Assembly: GCA_037178675.1 (NCBI GenBank)
Contig: JAYMGJ010000680.1
Coordinates: 62,001 to 126,000, forward strand
Direction: 5' to 3'
DNA: 64,000 nt
From: Scleroderma bovista
Taxonomy: Eukaryota > Basidiomycota > Agaricomycetes > Boletales > Sclerodermataceae
In this document: positions 1 through 11,700 of the stretch, piece after piece
Numbering within the stretch: the stretch's first letter is position 1
Layout of the letters: each line of letters starts with the position of its first letter
Translations under genes and position numbers: made by a program
The notes under the pieces: model-generated
Told to the model about the DNA's origin: nothing
Database searches by the model: none
The model's input: only the letters and a program-made list of their open reading frames with translations

Positions 1-883
1 AGAGAATGCAGGCAGTGCTAGAGTCTTTATCATTTTGGAGGATGTTTTGGAGGGTGGACGAGATCGGTTCATTGGTTAGCACCTCTGTCCGAACCGAATG
101 GTGCAAAGAGCTTGAGCACAATGTAAGGCGACTTCGTCGGTATATGATGTGGTCTGATCGGTCTATGCTTCTAGCTCATTCTACAGACTGGCCGTCTGTC
201 TTCTGCACAGAGTCAACTAACAAAATCTACGCTGGACTTCTTGTCTACGCTTGCCCCACCGTCTCCATACTCCACCTTCCACTCGCCTGTACTTCTGAAC
301 CAGCTTCATCAACTTGAGGCTTCGCCCTCGTATTCCCTCTCGCCTGCTACCTTGACCCAGCCCCTTGTCAATCGTCGCAATCAAATTCTCCGATTCACTA
401 CTCCGAAATTACATCGTGAAGCTCAAAACGCTGTGCTAGGAGTCCTTGGCGGGGTTTTAGCAGGTACTGGTGTCGGGTGGTGGCTGACCATCGGGGAACA
501 CCTATTGAACCTCGGAGCGGGTTCTGAGATGGCAACAGCCGTTGGCGCTGGCACTCTTGTAAGTATCAGTGCTTTGAGGTGGGCAGTGGGTAAGTGGGAA
601 AGAGGTAAGCGCAGGTGGATGCAAGACCTAGAAAGAGTCGGCGCGGGAACCAGCCGCGATTTGAAGGTTTGAGATTATTTTCCTGCCATTTCCATGCTAC
701 ATAAAAACACAGGCATCACTCCAGTACACGATCGACCACAATGTAGTTGTCGTTGCCGACACTGCATGTCAGAGATCGGAGGACCTTATAATGAAACGGC
801 GGGAGGCACTAACTAGGATAAAGGCAGATCTTCAAGTTCTGCAAGCGGAACTTGAAGCTTGCACAAACCCTCTATTACGGTGA
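1..883 (+). CDS. Mmc1-like mitochondrial protein, C-terminal part (5' truncated)
   Basis: Exons <1-122, 211-666, 713-883; both introns are phase 0 and keep one open frame to the TGA at 881. The visible part holds a W-rich segment ending WRVDEIG, a stretch with two hydrophobic helices (VLGVLGGVLAGTGVGWW and VGAGTLVSISALRW), a basic KWERGKRRW patch and a C-terminal helix rich in K/E. This order resembles the C-terminal region of the fungal Mmc1 mitochondrial family (dynamin-like, membrane associated); that naming is from memory of the family and is not proven here. The start lies upstream of the window. It ends 387 bases before the tail of the next, convergent gene. Confidence 0.65.
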
Positions 884-1270
884 CTACTAAAACATATCCA
901 GGCAATACCGAGCATTTCGAGATATAGCTCTGCAACACATACCATAAGCTAGTGCTTTCTAGATGTGCCACAGTGCCAGCTTCTTGCTGTCGAAGGCAAC
1001 CTTTATCAGTGGCAGTCTTAGCTTCTGCATAAGAATATGTAAAACTGGAAGCTGCGTGGTATGTATGATGCATATGCTGAGAATCCAAAAGCATGTTTCA
1101 GCACAAAGGCTCACCTGCTACATTGTATCAACATGAACATGTCGTAGACTCGTGTCCCACAATATGACTGGATGCTTTGTCGGCTGGATAATAGTGGCGG
1201 GCACGCAGAAGGGACACTCACAGCGAAAAGATGCTGGTGTACATATACAACGTATAAGTGTCTATGCTCG
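884..1270. other. Intergenic stretch between two convergent genes
   Basis: The 387 bases hold the 3' flanks of the Mmc1-like gene and of the VanZ-like gene. I see no conserved open frame, RNA gene or repeat; the short open frames on both strands lack a plausible splice pattern. Confidence 0.5.
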
Positions 1271-2254
1271 TCAAAGTCCCGTAACAACGATCGTCGGAAG
1301 TGGGGGGTCCTGTCGGGACATTGAAGACGGTCTAGGGGTGTCATGATCGTCTTCAGAACTGCTATCTTCCCCGCCTATCCCAAACAATTCTTCCCGCTCA
1401 TCCCAAACATCTCCAAGTCGGTTAACATGGTACGCCTTGGGTTTAGACGTGTTTGTTGGCGCCTGCGAGTGGAACAATGGTAAGAGCTGTGTTCCAATAG
1501 GTGTGTCATCATCCGAGTTTTCTTCGGACAGATCCTCTGTATCCAATGGACGATACAGACGGGAAATCTTAGGGTTCGTGATAGCTCTAAGGGGTGTGTT
1601 CTGAGTTAGTGAAAATGACGTTCTCACCTCTCTTCGGGTGCGGTAGTGTTTCTCGAGGTGATAGGATATGTAAAGACCAACTGACGATCCCATCATGTTC
1701 GCCTGTAAGAACGTAAACAAGAATCCTCGTGGCATGAGCGGTAAGCGTACAACTACGCCACCGAAATCAAATATTTTGTGCTGAGGGGTCGATGAGACAC
1801 AATGTTCGAGTACATTATTGACAGGACCGTACCGGTAGAAGCGACTGGACAATTTCACTCACGAGACCGCCGAAGAAGAAGCATGTGATGGCAGTAAAAA
1901 TAAGGCCAGAGTGACGCCAAAGCCAGACGCGTCTTGCATCCCTGAGGATCAAAGACTGTAGGAAATACTGGATACACAGAGGAAAATGCCTACTCTTCTA
2001 CATCGAAGATGAAGTAGAACACACCAGTGGCAATACCAAGGCACATGAAGCGAAGGAGCTTGTCATTCAGTGGTAGCGAACGAGAGAAGTCCGTGAGTCC
2101 AAGGAAGGCGAGGACAATCATGACGATGGAAGTGAAGACGAGGAACCACTACAAGAGAAATAAGTGAGACGGCTGGAGGCTGGTTGGAAGTGCGAACCGG
2201 TCGTAGGCGGATGGGCAAGTTATAGCGCGGTAATTGGACCCTATGTGACTTCAT
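1271..2254 (-). CDS. VanZ-like domain membrane protein
   Basis: Exons 2254-2198, 2148-1994, 1941-1833, 1780-1751, 1702-1628, 1567-1271 give 240 residues from ATG 2254; exon 4 is only 30 bases. The spliced protein has about four membrane helices (starting WFLVFTSIVMIVLAF near residue 20, then FMCLGIATGVFYFIF, GLIFTAITCFFFGG, GSSVGLYISYHL) with the family signature LNDKLLRF just before helix 2 and a YHLEKHYR motif after helix 4, followed by an acidic serine-rich cytosolic tail of about 100 residues. This matches the small fungal VanZ-like family; the molecular role is unknown. It shares a 164-base divergent promoter with the RraA-like gene. The larger open frame that begins upstream of 2254 starts with GTG and lacks the family pattern. 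Confidence 0.8.
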
Positions 2255-2418
2255 GATAGCTCTGAAGGCCTTGTTAAGGTATTTGCGCATTGTTCTAGGG
2301 GATGGGGGTCTTGTTGAGGACGAAATGTGGGCATTGCTGGCCATGATGACATTGACAGTGAGGAGACCCAACACAGTACGTGGGAACAGTGTGCGCTGTG
2401 TAACACTCGACAAGCACA

Positions 2419-3192
2419 ATGTCGACACCGGATGCTCATTCCCTATCGTCGTTCTCTTCCTGTGAGGTCTCTGATGCCCTCATTAAACTGGGTGTCCCTC
2501 ATGGCGGTCTCATACCCGATGTCTATATGTTCTCCCCCGCCCCGTCGGCTGCACCAGTAAAGATCTGTGCACCAGCTTATACTGTCAAGATGGTCCCCGC
2601 AAGTGATAGGAACGCTCCGAAATTATCGACCCACTTCGTGGACACCGCGACGCCAGGGTCTGTTATCGTCATAGATGCCCCTCCTCGTTCAGTTTGTCCC
2701 TACCCTTCTAATTTCCTCACTTATTCTAACATCGGCAACCCCACATGCATGCTATTACGCCTAGAAACTAAGAATGCGGTTTGGGGTGGTCTCATGACCG
2801 CAGGTGCGCAAGCCCGCGGAGCTGTCGGTGTCGTGATATCTGGACGCTGCAGAGACATCTCCGAGCATCGTGCAGCTGGTTTCCCTGTGTTCGCACGGGG
2901 GCATTCAACCTTGGGCCAAGGAACTTTCGTCAGGCCTTTGGCTGTGAATATTCCCCTTGTTATACCCCCTCTGGGAATCGAACAGGGGCCTGACGCGTTT
3001 CCACCGGTAGAGGTTAATCCTGGGGATTGGATCATAGCAGATGAGGATGGCGTCGTCTGTGTATCGCAACATATGATGACTGACGTTCTGAAGCTGGCAG
3101 TGGTGGGTCGAGAAATCGATGCGAGGTGCATGCAAGATATCAAAGCTGGGAAGGGGGTCCGAGCATCTTTCCTCAAGCACCGGGGGAAATGA
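2419..3192 (+). CDS. RraA-like / HMG aldolase family protein
   Basis: Start ATG 2419. The whole 257-codon stretch is open, but bases 2687-2764 are most likely a 78-base intron (phase 1, branch-like ttctaac, acceptor cctag): removing it joins IDAPP to QTKNAVWGGLMTAG as in the family, and gives 231 residues. The core contains GGLMTAGAQARGAVGVV, then GRCRDISEHR with the Arg-Asp pair that binds the metal and substrate in 4-hydroxy-4-methyl-2-oxoglutarate aldolase / RraA-like enzymes, and the late GDWIIADEDGVVCV motif. In fungi the substrate is unknown; aldol cleavage of a hydroxy-oxo acid is the likely reaction. Because the intron is a multiple of three without a stop, retention would give a longer but still open product. 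Confidence 0.85.
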   Translation: MSTPDAHSLSSFSSCEVSDALIKLGVPHGGLIPDVYMFSPAPSAAPVKICAPAYTVKMVPASDRNAPKLSTHFVDTATPGSVIVIDAPPRSVCPYPSNFLTYSNIGNPTCMLLRLETKNAVWGGLMTAGAQARGAVGVVISGRCRDISEHRAAGFPVFARGHSTLGQGTFVRPLAVNIPLVIPPLGIEQGPDAFPPVEVNPGDWIIADEDGVVCVSQHMMTDVLKLAVVGREIDARCMQDIKAGKGVRASFLKHRGK

Positions 3193-3587
3193 TTTCGGTT
3201 ATCTCCTAAAGTTTTCAGAAATGGTGAGGACCAGAATTCGCATTACACAGCGTCGGCGTACGAATACAACAAGATTTAACAGTAGCAGTGGAGAACACAT
3301 AGAGCGTGTCAAATGACATCCAATGCTCCGTCTAACGACATAAGACAAACTTTAGCATGTATCAGGGCATCGTTGGAGTTCACCAAGGCGAGCTGTAAGT
3401 ACGGGTAAAGACAGAAGAACAGGCCCCGGGCCGAATTGAAAACAACAATGGATGGCGAAATTGCGGCCATCTTAAACTATCCTCGTCATAGTTGCACATC
3501 GATTGTATCGTGGTCGCACCGATCTACATACACTTATTACTACATCGAATTCGCTCTGCATTTCGTTACCGACATCAGCCCGATGGG
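3193..3587. other. Intergenic stretch between convergent genes
   Basis: 395 bases between the RraA-like stop and the Gyp1-like stop. No open frame with a plausible start or splice pattern, no RNA gene, no repeat seen. Confidence 0.5.
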
Positions 3588-5625
3588 CTACCTGGCATTG
3601 AAATGACTCTGTGCATTGTGCCAAATTGAACTGAGCACAAAGGCCTCACTAAGGAGTAGCTCAATCTCATGGTCACCCCAGTCCTGTGTAGGTGGAGACT
3701 GAAGAAACATGATGATACCCTGGCTCAAATTTCAGTGCCATGGACCATATTTATTGGAACATGGACTTGCCTGAAAATCCATCTGCCGTAATTTTGCGCT
3801 CCATTTGACGAGGAACGCGGAGCACACGTACAGATGGAACTGGGAAAATGCATCCGCTCCCTCGGCCTAACTGTGCCATCAGTCCAAGCTACACCCAACA
3901 ATCGGCATCAAGCCCTGACCAGGTAGGTATCCCACATGCGAATAGTGTTTTGTACGTTTATCTCGCGCATAAGTAAACAGTTCATCCATCGGAAGGCGAA
4001 CTGCATGAATTCAACGTTTTGGGATTCCAAGTGCGCATGCAAGGGAGCTAGGAATGGGAAGATGATCAATAGACCGGTCGAGCTGTGCAGAAATATGTCA
4101 GACAGACCATCAATACGTGCAACAAGCTCTGCCATGCGTTTGACACTGCGATGGATACCAGGCTGGGCAGATATGTAATTATCTTGAATTCCATCCAACA
4201 GACGCGAAAGACACCAAAAGCAGTCTGCTTCAATAGCATTGAGGATAATTGACGGAAGAAGGGAGGTATCAAAGTTTTCCGGATCTGCGTCTGTCGAGAC
4301 ATTTAATTAAACCACGGACATGATGTGTGGGGACAGAACCAGACCTATGTATGCTGACAAAAACACTTGGAAAAATGGGGTAACTAGATCGTTTATGCCT
4401 TGCACATAGCCGCTAGCAGGGTGTCGGATAGCCCAGACGTAAAGAATTCGTTCCAGACTCTACTTGCACAAACTTCAGAACCAGAGAACGTATCCACAAG
4501 AGCGACTTACACGTTGTGTGGTCGCCTGCATCCACAGTAGTATTCCTGGTCGCGTCCGTGGGACGTCGATCTCAATTTGATGCCAGACTTGTTGGTCCAG
4601 ACCCTGTCGGTCTCGGGAAAACGCAAGTTCTGCCAACGAGAGATACTCTTCTCGTTTTCGAGCAAGAGTAGGCGCACGTAAATTTGAAGGCAGAGGAATG
4701 TAACCCTGGGCGACAAATGGCGTTCGAGGTCATCGGCGCTAGACGATAATGGAAGGTGACTCACAAGGAGCGTCGGCCAGACAACTGGCCGGAGATCACT
4801 GGGTGTACCAGCCCATGCTAGCTTTCGCAGCTCGGCTACAAGCATGAATGGCACAAACTTTGGCCAATGAGACAACGACGCATACCTATATCTACGTTAT
4901 CTTCACTGAGACAGTCAATGAATTTCTGACGTCGATTACGACGGATGGAGGTCTCTCGAAAAAGCTTTTCGGTGTCACCACTAAGGCCTGTTCCGTTGCA
5001 AGATGGCGAACTTTCCTTTGACGGCTGGGGATGAAGAAGCCTACAAAAGGGATCTAACCAAATACTCAGAGAGATTGGGCGATGGGGGAGATACGTTGAT
5101 ACCGTTGACCAGTTCTTCGGCATCAAATTTCATTGATCCCTGTGGCAGTCTAGTTTTGGGGCGAACCGCGGGCCCGATCTCTGGCTCAAAATCGCCAACC
5201 ACCATGTCGGCATCGAGGTCCACGTCTTCGTGGACGTCGACGGAGTTGACGTGCAATTTGCCATCTGTACTGCTCCGGGGGATACTCGATTTCCTGACCA
5301 TTGTCCATCCCTTAGATGATTGGCCAGGAGACTCCACCTTCGGATAAGAACTAGGACTGGGGACGCTGACATGGGTATAAGAGAGAGCGAGTGTCGAGGA
5401 CGACGAATTCCTTGGTTTTCTTGGAACAGCCCTGGGAGACGTTGCAGAAGACGGCTGCTGTTTCGATGGCCTCCACAATTGGTGAGCGATCATGGATTGA
5501 CGTGGCGATTCCGAGTCCGATGCGCTGTCCCAAACATCGTCTTCACCCCAGTCTGCGTTTACTGTTGCATTGAATGATGAATGCACCGCAATGTGTGGGC
5601 GTGCGGGGGGAGGCCTCGCCGTCAT
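3588..5625 (-). CDS. GYP1: Rab GTPase-activating protein, TBC domain, Gyp1/TBC1D22 type
   Basis: Exons 5625-5095, 5024-4886, 4835-4765, 4705-4511, 4459-4345, 4290-4108, 4047-3920, 3866-3771, 3719-3588; about 529 residues. The first 180 residues are a disordered Ser/Pro-rich region. The TBC domain follows: ELRKLAWAGTPSDLRPVVW (arginine finger in DLRP), HQIEIDVPRTRPG, then ASGYVQGINDL (glutamine finger in YVQG), and the late RIDAPLHAHLE, FMQFAFRWMNCLLMRE and DTYL. These are the catalytic dual-finger elements that stimulate GTP hydrolysis on Golgi Rabs such as Ypt1. The first intron is uncertain: donor 5094 gives 70 bases, donor 5058 gives 34 bases with 12 more residues. The intron at 3720-3770 begins GCAAGT, a GC-AG intron. 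C-terminal residues end QSHFNAR. Confidence 0.9.
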
Positions 5626-6469
5626 TGTTGACGACAGCGGAACGGACCACTTTCTTTGCGATCAACGCTGGTAATCCGTGAGAGCTTTACATAAACGACA
5701 GATTTTCATTGGTTTCAAATACATAAAACTAGAGATGCTAGTACGTTTTCCATCATGTGCAGTATCAGAATGAGAGCGAACACAACCACCAATATGGCAG
5801 TTTGTGCAACATCCCCTTGATATTCGAACTTGGGGAGTCAGTATTTCAATGCGAAGACCGCCAAGGCCTGTAGGGCTCTTTTTCATTCCTTTCAAGAGAA
5901 CAAACTGGAGAAGGGGATAACCAATACTTACCGTGCACCCGATCATAGTCGCCTTTCCACACTGATGCAGGAAGCCAGACAAATCTGGTGTTCGTAGCAA
6001 GGATTATGGACCAATCCTATTATGCAGGCTTTCTTAAAATCTAACAAGGGAGCTGAAGCGGTCGTAAATTGATCCATGGCTCTAGCTTGGCAGTGCGATT
6101 GGTTTTCTAGTCACTGTGTAAGCTTGACGGGGATCTTGACATGGTAATCGACTATTTGCTGGATGCCTCAACGATGGCGGAGTATCGGGCTGTCGAGTTG
6201 TAAATCCAAACAGCCAGAACTGTGGCACACTTGAGGACGTTTTGTTGCCTAGAAGGACGAAGAGATCAACGCATTATTTTTTTTGGGAGCGAAACTTCCA
6301 GCGTACGGATAAATTTGCAGTCTTCCAGTGCTTCATCGATCGCCGGCCTCTCGAGTGTGGCTAGAGAGTTGTCGTGGCAAGCGGGGAAATTTTGAATTGG
6401 TGGAGCAGGATGACCAAGGACTTGGGGGGGAGAAAAAAACCCATCGCTGTTGACCTCATTGCCAAGGCC
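5626..6469. other. Region upstream of Gyp1-like gene, no confident gene
   Basis: Contains the promoter side of the Gyp1-like gene and, on the minus strand at 5662-6000, an open frame with a Cys-rich stretch (GCCTNCHIGGC) that starts with TTG and would need a 27-base intron for an ATG start. I cannot support it as a gene. Homology to the right arm of the inverted duplication fades out near 6470. Confidence 0.4.
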
Positions 6470-6475
6470 CTGTCC

Positions 6476-7320
6476 CAAACGAATGGCAGACAATTAATAG
6501 CGTCTGGAGAATTCGTCGAGAGCGTGGTTTCTTTGTAGTGGTCGTTTCAAGAACGGCAACAGGTTGCGGAGTTGAAGCAAAATCGCACACCACGCTCGCG
6601 TCTGTGCACCTTGGATTGTAACCCTCACCTGTCAACTCAAGTTTTGATGGCTTGGATACACCGCAACTTGCATTGCTGACGCTCATAATCGCAGCTGGCA
6701 ACATTCGAGCATTATTTCGCTGGATCATCGGAGGCACAAATTGCGGACTTTTCGAAAATGTTATCGCGCATCTCAAATGCTCTACCTACCTTCGTCAAAG
6801 GCCCCCCAGGCAATCAGCTGGCGGCTAGCTTCTGCAGAGCACATGCCAACGTCTTCAGCATCGATGAGCGCTATTGCTGCAACCTTGTCTCCGGCCCTCT
6901 TCGAGACAACGCCACGGTGAAATAATTCCAGTAACTTCGCAATGAAGAGTACGAGGGTTGGTCCCATTGCAGAACTCACTTGACGCATTTCAATCTTCTC
7001 TACCATTTTCTATGGCTTGACTGCGATTAAGGGGATTTCCAAGACGGTTGGAGGAGGAGGACACCATTCATATGTTCCGGGCGGTCCCACACGTACAGCA
7101 TAGCCAGTGAGTGTCTTGATTCACTCAAGTGCATTCCCCTGTTGAGAGGGACAATAGGATGAACGTTTCGATACAGCATTGGCTTGTGAACTAGGTTGCT
7201 CTTGCTGGGAGTTCCCCCTTGGACGGACAGTGTCTTCGGTTGCTTCGTCGTCTTGCATCACACCAGTCGTCTTGAACAGGGCCTTGGAGCATTCGCGGAC
7301 ACACACGTTGAGTTGTACAC
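6476..7320 (-). other. Duplicated unidentified coding-like unit R, left copy
   Basis: Minus-strand frames at 7306-7121 (RECSKALFKTTGV..QDDEA), 7006-6782 (LFHRGVVSK...DAEDVG...AWGAFDEGR) and 6776-6456 (ASCGVSKPS...EGYN) each have a counterpart in the right copy (RECFKTLFKTTGV, FHRGVVVK...DIEDVG...AWGSFEPGR, ASCGVSKPS...ESYN). Between copies, several differences in these frames fall at third codon positions, and a GT donor follows the shared GR residues in both, so this looks like an old gene with introns. No convincing ATG or full splice chain joins the blocks, and I do not recognise the family. It may be two decayed copies of one gene. Confidence 0.45.
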
Positions 7321-8112
7321 CAACTACATGGTGGTGAAGAACAACTCGCCTGTGAAATTCTACGTCCTATGGCAGTGACGTGACGTGACGTGCCCCTTTT
7401 TGTTGTGACATGTCACGCACCATGCCCATAGCTCATTGGCTTGCATTCGCGACAGGGCTGCAAACTTGAAATCCTGGGTGTATGCACAGAACATGCATCT
7501 AAGAGGTACAATGGGAGCTATTTTTGGTGGTGTGGGTGGCTTTTTTCGGAGCATGAGGCCTAGGTTAAGGCGTCTCGACTCAGACGTTTACCAAGTCGCA
7601 AAATTGCATTCCGAGCAGCCAGGGACTATTGTCGACAGCGTCTACGAGCAGTTTGACATGTGTCATGGAAACCTAGAGGGAAAAGGACCTATCTGGCCAC
7701 ATTTATGTGCAAAGAGGTTCATTCAAGAAGCATGGCATAGCTGTTCCACCTCTACACTTGTCGTAGGTCTCTGGCGATGGGTGTAACTCGTTTTCATGGC
7801 GCTTGCGGTCTTGTGGAGATGGAGTTGGATATGACTACTCGAACGCATAAATGGCTCCGCGGAAGCAAATTGTATCGTTGAAGCCCAGTTTGTGGTTATG
7901 ACAAGATGCCTACTGGAATAGGCGCCGTGTTGACCCAGGTCCCCGCTTTTGAGCCATATTGGAGTCTAGGCTTTTCGTGGATATGGGGTGTTTGACTCTC
8001 GCTTCCTCGATTTTATTCTTTCGGAATACCGGTCCCTGCTGCAAATTTAAGCTTCAGGTTGGAGTCGAGGACCACCCCCATTCTTTTTCTTCCTTCCCAC
8101 TCTACTGAACTC

Positions 8113-8600
8113 ATGGACTCGGGCAAACTTCCCAACTACAAGTCTTCATACCTGCTTCGATTCCACCCATATCCAAGGGTAAAGCCTTCTGCCCGCGAGA
8201 GAGCGATGGTAAATCTTCTTTTCACCCTTCTCTCACAGCGTTGACAATGTCCACGGTGATTAGGCTACTTTGGAAGCCGCTGACGAGTACAGTATCTCGT
8301 CCTACGACGGGGTTTCTACACCTTCCTTTCAATCTACCGACTTTGACGTGAGGTTCCAACTGGGTTCGTAAAATCTTGCACTGACGACTACGATCTTAGG
8401 ATGCTGCCTTCGGAACCACGCAGAATTTGAACAACGCTATCCATATCATGCAAACTCTTGATATTCGCCAACGACGGCGGCTAAGTTTCTCGTCGCTGGT
8501 TGTGGCAAGTACAGCCGTTTCCACAATAGAACAACCAATTCATGATGCGCTTACCCAGGACCTGGCACTTTTGGCTCGGAAGCCATCTTCAGGTGCCTAA
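8113..8600 (+). CDS. 108-residue orphan protein, paralogue A
   Basis: Exons 8113-8208, 8264-8347, 8400-8504, 8559-8600; 108 residues. The product starts MDSGKLPNYKSSYLLRFHPY, has a basic R/K-rich N-terminal part (KPSARERAM), a serine-rich middle, a helix NLNNAIHIMQTLD followed by QRRRLSFSSLVV, and a C-terminal LARKPSSGA. No signal peptide or membrane helix. The second copy at 58517-58031 has the same four exons, near-equal exon sizes and the same total length. The third intron here (8505-8558, 54 bases) begins GCAAGT; it is in frame and open, so without the paralogue it would be read as coding. Function unknown; I know no family for it. Confidence 0.75.
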
Positions 8601-8753
8601 TCACATTGCGAGCGGGTTCAGCTCACGATGAAATAAATGCACCATGTTCCCCGTCCACTGCTCGTGAGCAAATGATAGTAGAACGTCTCCAGGTGTATTT
8701 GTACATATGATGTGTCAGTATTACAGCGTAATATAAAGTACTCGATCGACTGC

Positions 8754-11700
8754 TCAAGCATTCAGTGTCCGTTCCAAAAAATCTTCTTCGCACCACCCAT
8801 AATATTCTTTTAAGCGCTTGCTAATTTTTCTTAGTCTGGTGGGGTCAATCGTTGGATCTGGGTGGGCTGTAAAATTACGAGTCAGATTGGCAACTTTGAG
8901 GGGGGAGAAATATACGTTTGTGGATAGTGATCGACTAAGTGATTGTATAAAATAGGCAGATAGAAGGATGGGGTCAGAACAACCAAAGTCCAAGACACAA
9001 AAAGCGCTTACCTTATCCGCTTTATTCGGCGGATCGAAACGAACAGATGACCCTGCAGTGCTCGGATCATATGAAAAACCCATCTCTCTCATGATCTATG
9101 GCATTAGTAGACTGCAATGAGTGATGCTTCTCGACGACATGAGATAGTCGCCTGTACCTTCAAAAAGTTTTCCCATTTAAGTCCACCTTTATCATCTCCT
9201 ATGTGCAACAGTCGCTCCATGTACCCCTTGGTCTTCTTCCGGAGTCTGGAAAACACTGAAGGCTTCTTTTTGTTGATGTTCGCTTCAGATTCCTTCTGCA
9301 CAGGATGCTTGTCTTTATCTTTCCCGCTAAGCTTCGAAAGGAACCCCTGCTTCTCCGGAAATCCGGATGTATGGTGAGGACGCGATTTAATCTTTTCTTT
9401 CTGAGGTCCTAGCTCTTGCAGATATGCATGGGCAGACTTGGCAGTAGTTGGCGCGATCTTCAACGAGGTAGTTGACACGTGTCCGAGTGACGTCATTGAA
9501 GCATTTGAGTCGGGAAGTTTGCTGGACAGCGACTTGGAACGAACTTCAGCAAGTGAACCTGAAGTGGTACTCTCTGTGTTGGCTATGGAGGCTACATCTT
9601 CTTGTACGGTCGCCAGTTCGTCAATTACGGATTGTTTCTTCTTCGCTTTCTTCTTCTTCTTCTTCTTCTTCTTCTTGCTGGTAGACGACATTGCATCGAC
9701 TTCGTCTTCAACGTCCTCGACCGTGGCACGTTGCTCCCGTGGTATCAATGGGATAACAGTTGCATTCACACCCCTAGAGGGGGGATGATCGTGTGGCATA
9801 CCGGACACGGCCGTGGAGGGCTCTGTTGTGCAGATCTTTATAGTCCGCTTTTTCCTTGGGGTGGCAAGGGCCCGAAGCGGGGGAAGATCATCCTCGGGCA
9901 CATTGGATAAGTCGATGTCGAAGGCAGGAGTGACATTCCCTGTAGTCTTGATTGCTTGCAACTTCGCTCCGAGAACCCCTTTCCTTGGTTCAGTACGACT
10001 GGTTGCGCTAAGTTTGGCACTTGATGAAAACATGCGTCCTACAAGGGCAAGTCAGAAAAATTGTCCGTGATAATGCTTCTGCATGTTGCTACCTCGTAGG
10101 GAGCTAAGCAGTTTCAAAAATGGGTTCTCCTTACACTCCTCTGCCATTGCATCGAATTCCGGGACGTGAGCGTTGCGATCAGAGAATTCGGGAATGGCCA
10201 TAGCAGCGTCCATTGCCTCTCTGAGAAAATTCCTATATACTTCTTCTTCTTCTGGGTCATACGCTGTCTCGTCGTCGTCGTCGTCGTCATCGTCCTCCTC
10301 ATTTCCTCCCTCATCGTCATCGGTGTCGTAATCAGTGTCACTCTCGTCAGATGTGTCTGAAACAGATCGAAGACCCGGCATGTCGTCGTAGCTGTCGTCG
10401 GAACGCCCGTCGGTAATCGCAAGAAGCTTCCGTTGTTGTTTCTTCAATCCATTCTTGCGCGAATTTTTGACTAGGGCTGTGGTGGCATCTTCACTTCCAG
10501 AATCGTAGTCGGACATAGGGAAATTGGGCACATAGACAACACTCCACTGGGGCGTCCTGCGGTGCGCATCCTCAAGTTGCCAAAGGTTATCGATGAAAAC
10601 ACTCGACACCCCAAAGTAATTCTGGGTATTGATGGTTGGTAACGAGCTATTTGGCTGAGACATGTTAAATCGCACCATATCTATGGCCTTCCACATGCGA
10701 TCCAGAACTGCTTGGCTCCTCGTACTCTCCAGGGGGTTGATGATGTCCTGGAAGTTCTCATACGATTCGGATGCTTTTTCAGAGTATATCTGCGCGTCAA
10801 GCCACAGTTCATATCGTTCTGGCATCTTGCGTGGGGAGGTCTTGAGCTTTTCTCCTTCAGGCCCCAATAATGGGCTCTCGAGGAGTTCCTGGAGTTCAAG
10901 GGTGACCTATATTGGTCGGACAATGCGGTCATGATGCTAATGAATCAAATCACTCACTGAAAGGTCGCCCACTGCATCCCACATCGTTTGGGGAAATCGC
11001 TTCGCCTCCCGCGGGGATTCGTCAACAGCGTCGTGGAGAACCTGGAAGAGGATACGTTTCGGATATGGCGCTCCTGGAAAGCACAGTTCGATTATTATAG
11101 AGTCCATGAAAGATTTGCAGGCATCCTTGAGACCACTCCAATCGAAAACAACTCCAAGCTCCCCTTTTTTCGTACTCTCAGCAGTTTTAAAGTAATGAGA
11201 ATAATGAGCTGCGATAATATCAGCAATATGTAACAAAAGAGAGGAGGCATCGTACGGGTGGTTGTAGCGAGAACAGAAAACTGCATTTGGCGAAGATCGA
11301 CCAGGACATTGACGACATCGCAAAGGGCCAGATATCTGGAACGCAATCCATCGTCTTTCCGAAGCTGAGCGTGGGCAGTTACATCCTTCAACCCCGACTT
11401 TTCCAATCCTCGAAGGATATCCAGGACAATCTTCCACCCGGAAGCTATCACATACGCGTTATGGATTCTGCATTCTTAGGGTTCAGACGAAACGAATATG
11501 GTGGATGAGAAGACATATATACCTAGTTGCAACTACCGAGGCGACATGGGAGGTATTAGACAAAATATCTTCGATTCCTCTTGAAGTAGTATGTGGTGTA
11601 CGAGCAACGATCTCATCTTTAATCGTGTCGTAAAATAGCTCGGAGTCTTTGAGGGCAGCGATACTATCCAGGGAGGCTGAAGACAATGAACAATTACAAA

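Larger units (their letters stand above)
6470..8604. repeat. Left arm of a dispersed inverted duplication
   Basis: This segment resembles, in inverted order, 58027-60092. Read on the minus strand it carries the same blocks as the right arm on its plus strand: a block near 7380-7280 (TTCACAGGCGAGTTGTTC shared), a block around 7290-7130 ending in a shared stretch at 7143-7114 just before gtgaatcaagacactcac, a block at 6990-6790 (shared gaagacgttggc), and a block at 6700-6480. The other half (7440-8600) matches the flank and body of the 108-residue gene. Similarity looks like 70-80 percent in the best blocks with many indels, judged by eye. Two genes are therefore duplicated together and now point in opposite senses 50 kb apart. 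Confidence 0.8.

Noticed and set aside
5025..5058. 34-base intron in the Gyp1-like gene
   Set aside because: A donor at 5094 gives a 70-base intron in the same frame, closer to the size of the other introns; left open in the feature.
5662..6000. Minus-strand Cys-rich open frame of 112 codons
   Set aside because: It starts with TTG; an ATG version needs a 27-base intron; no family match.
9438..9788. Plus-strand frame with a poly-Phe run
   Set aside because: Antisense of the poly-Lys run of the HicA-like gene.
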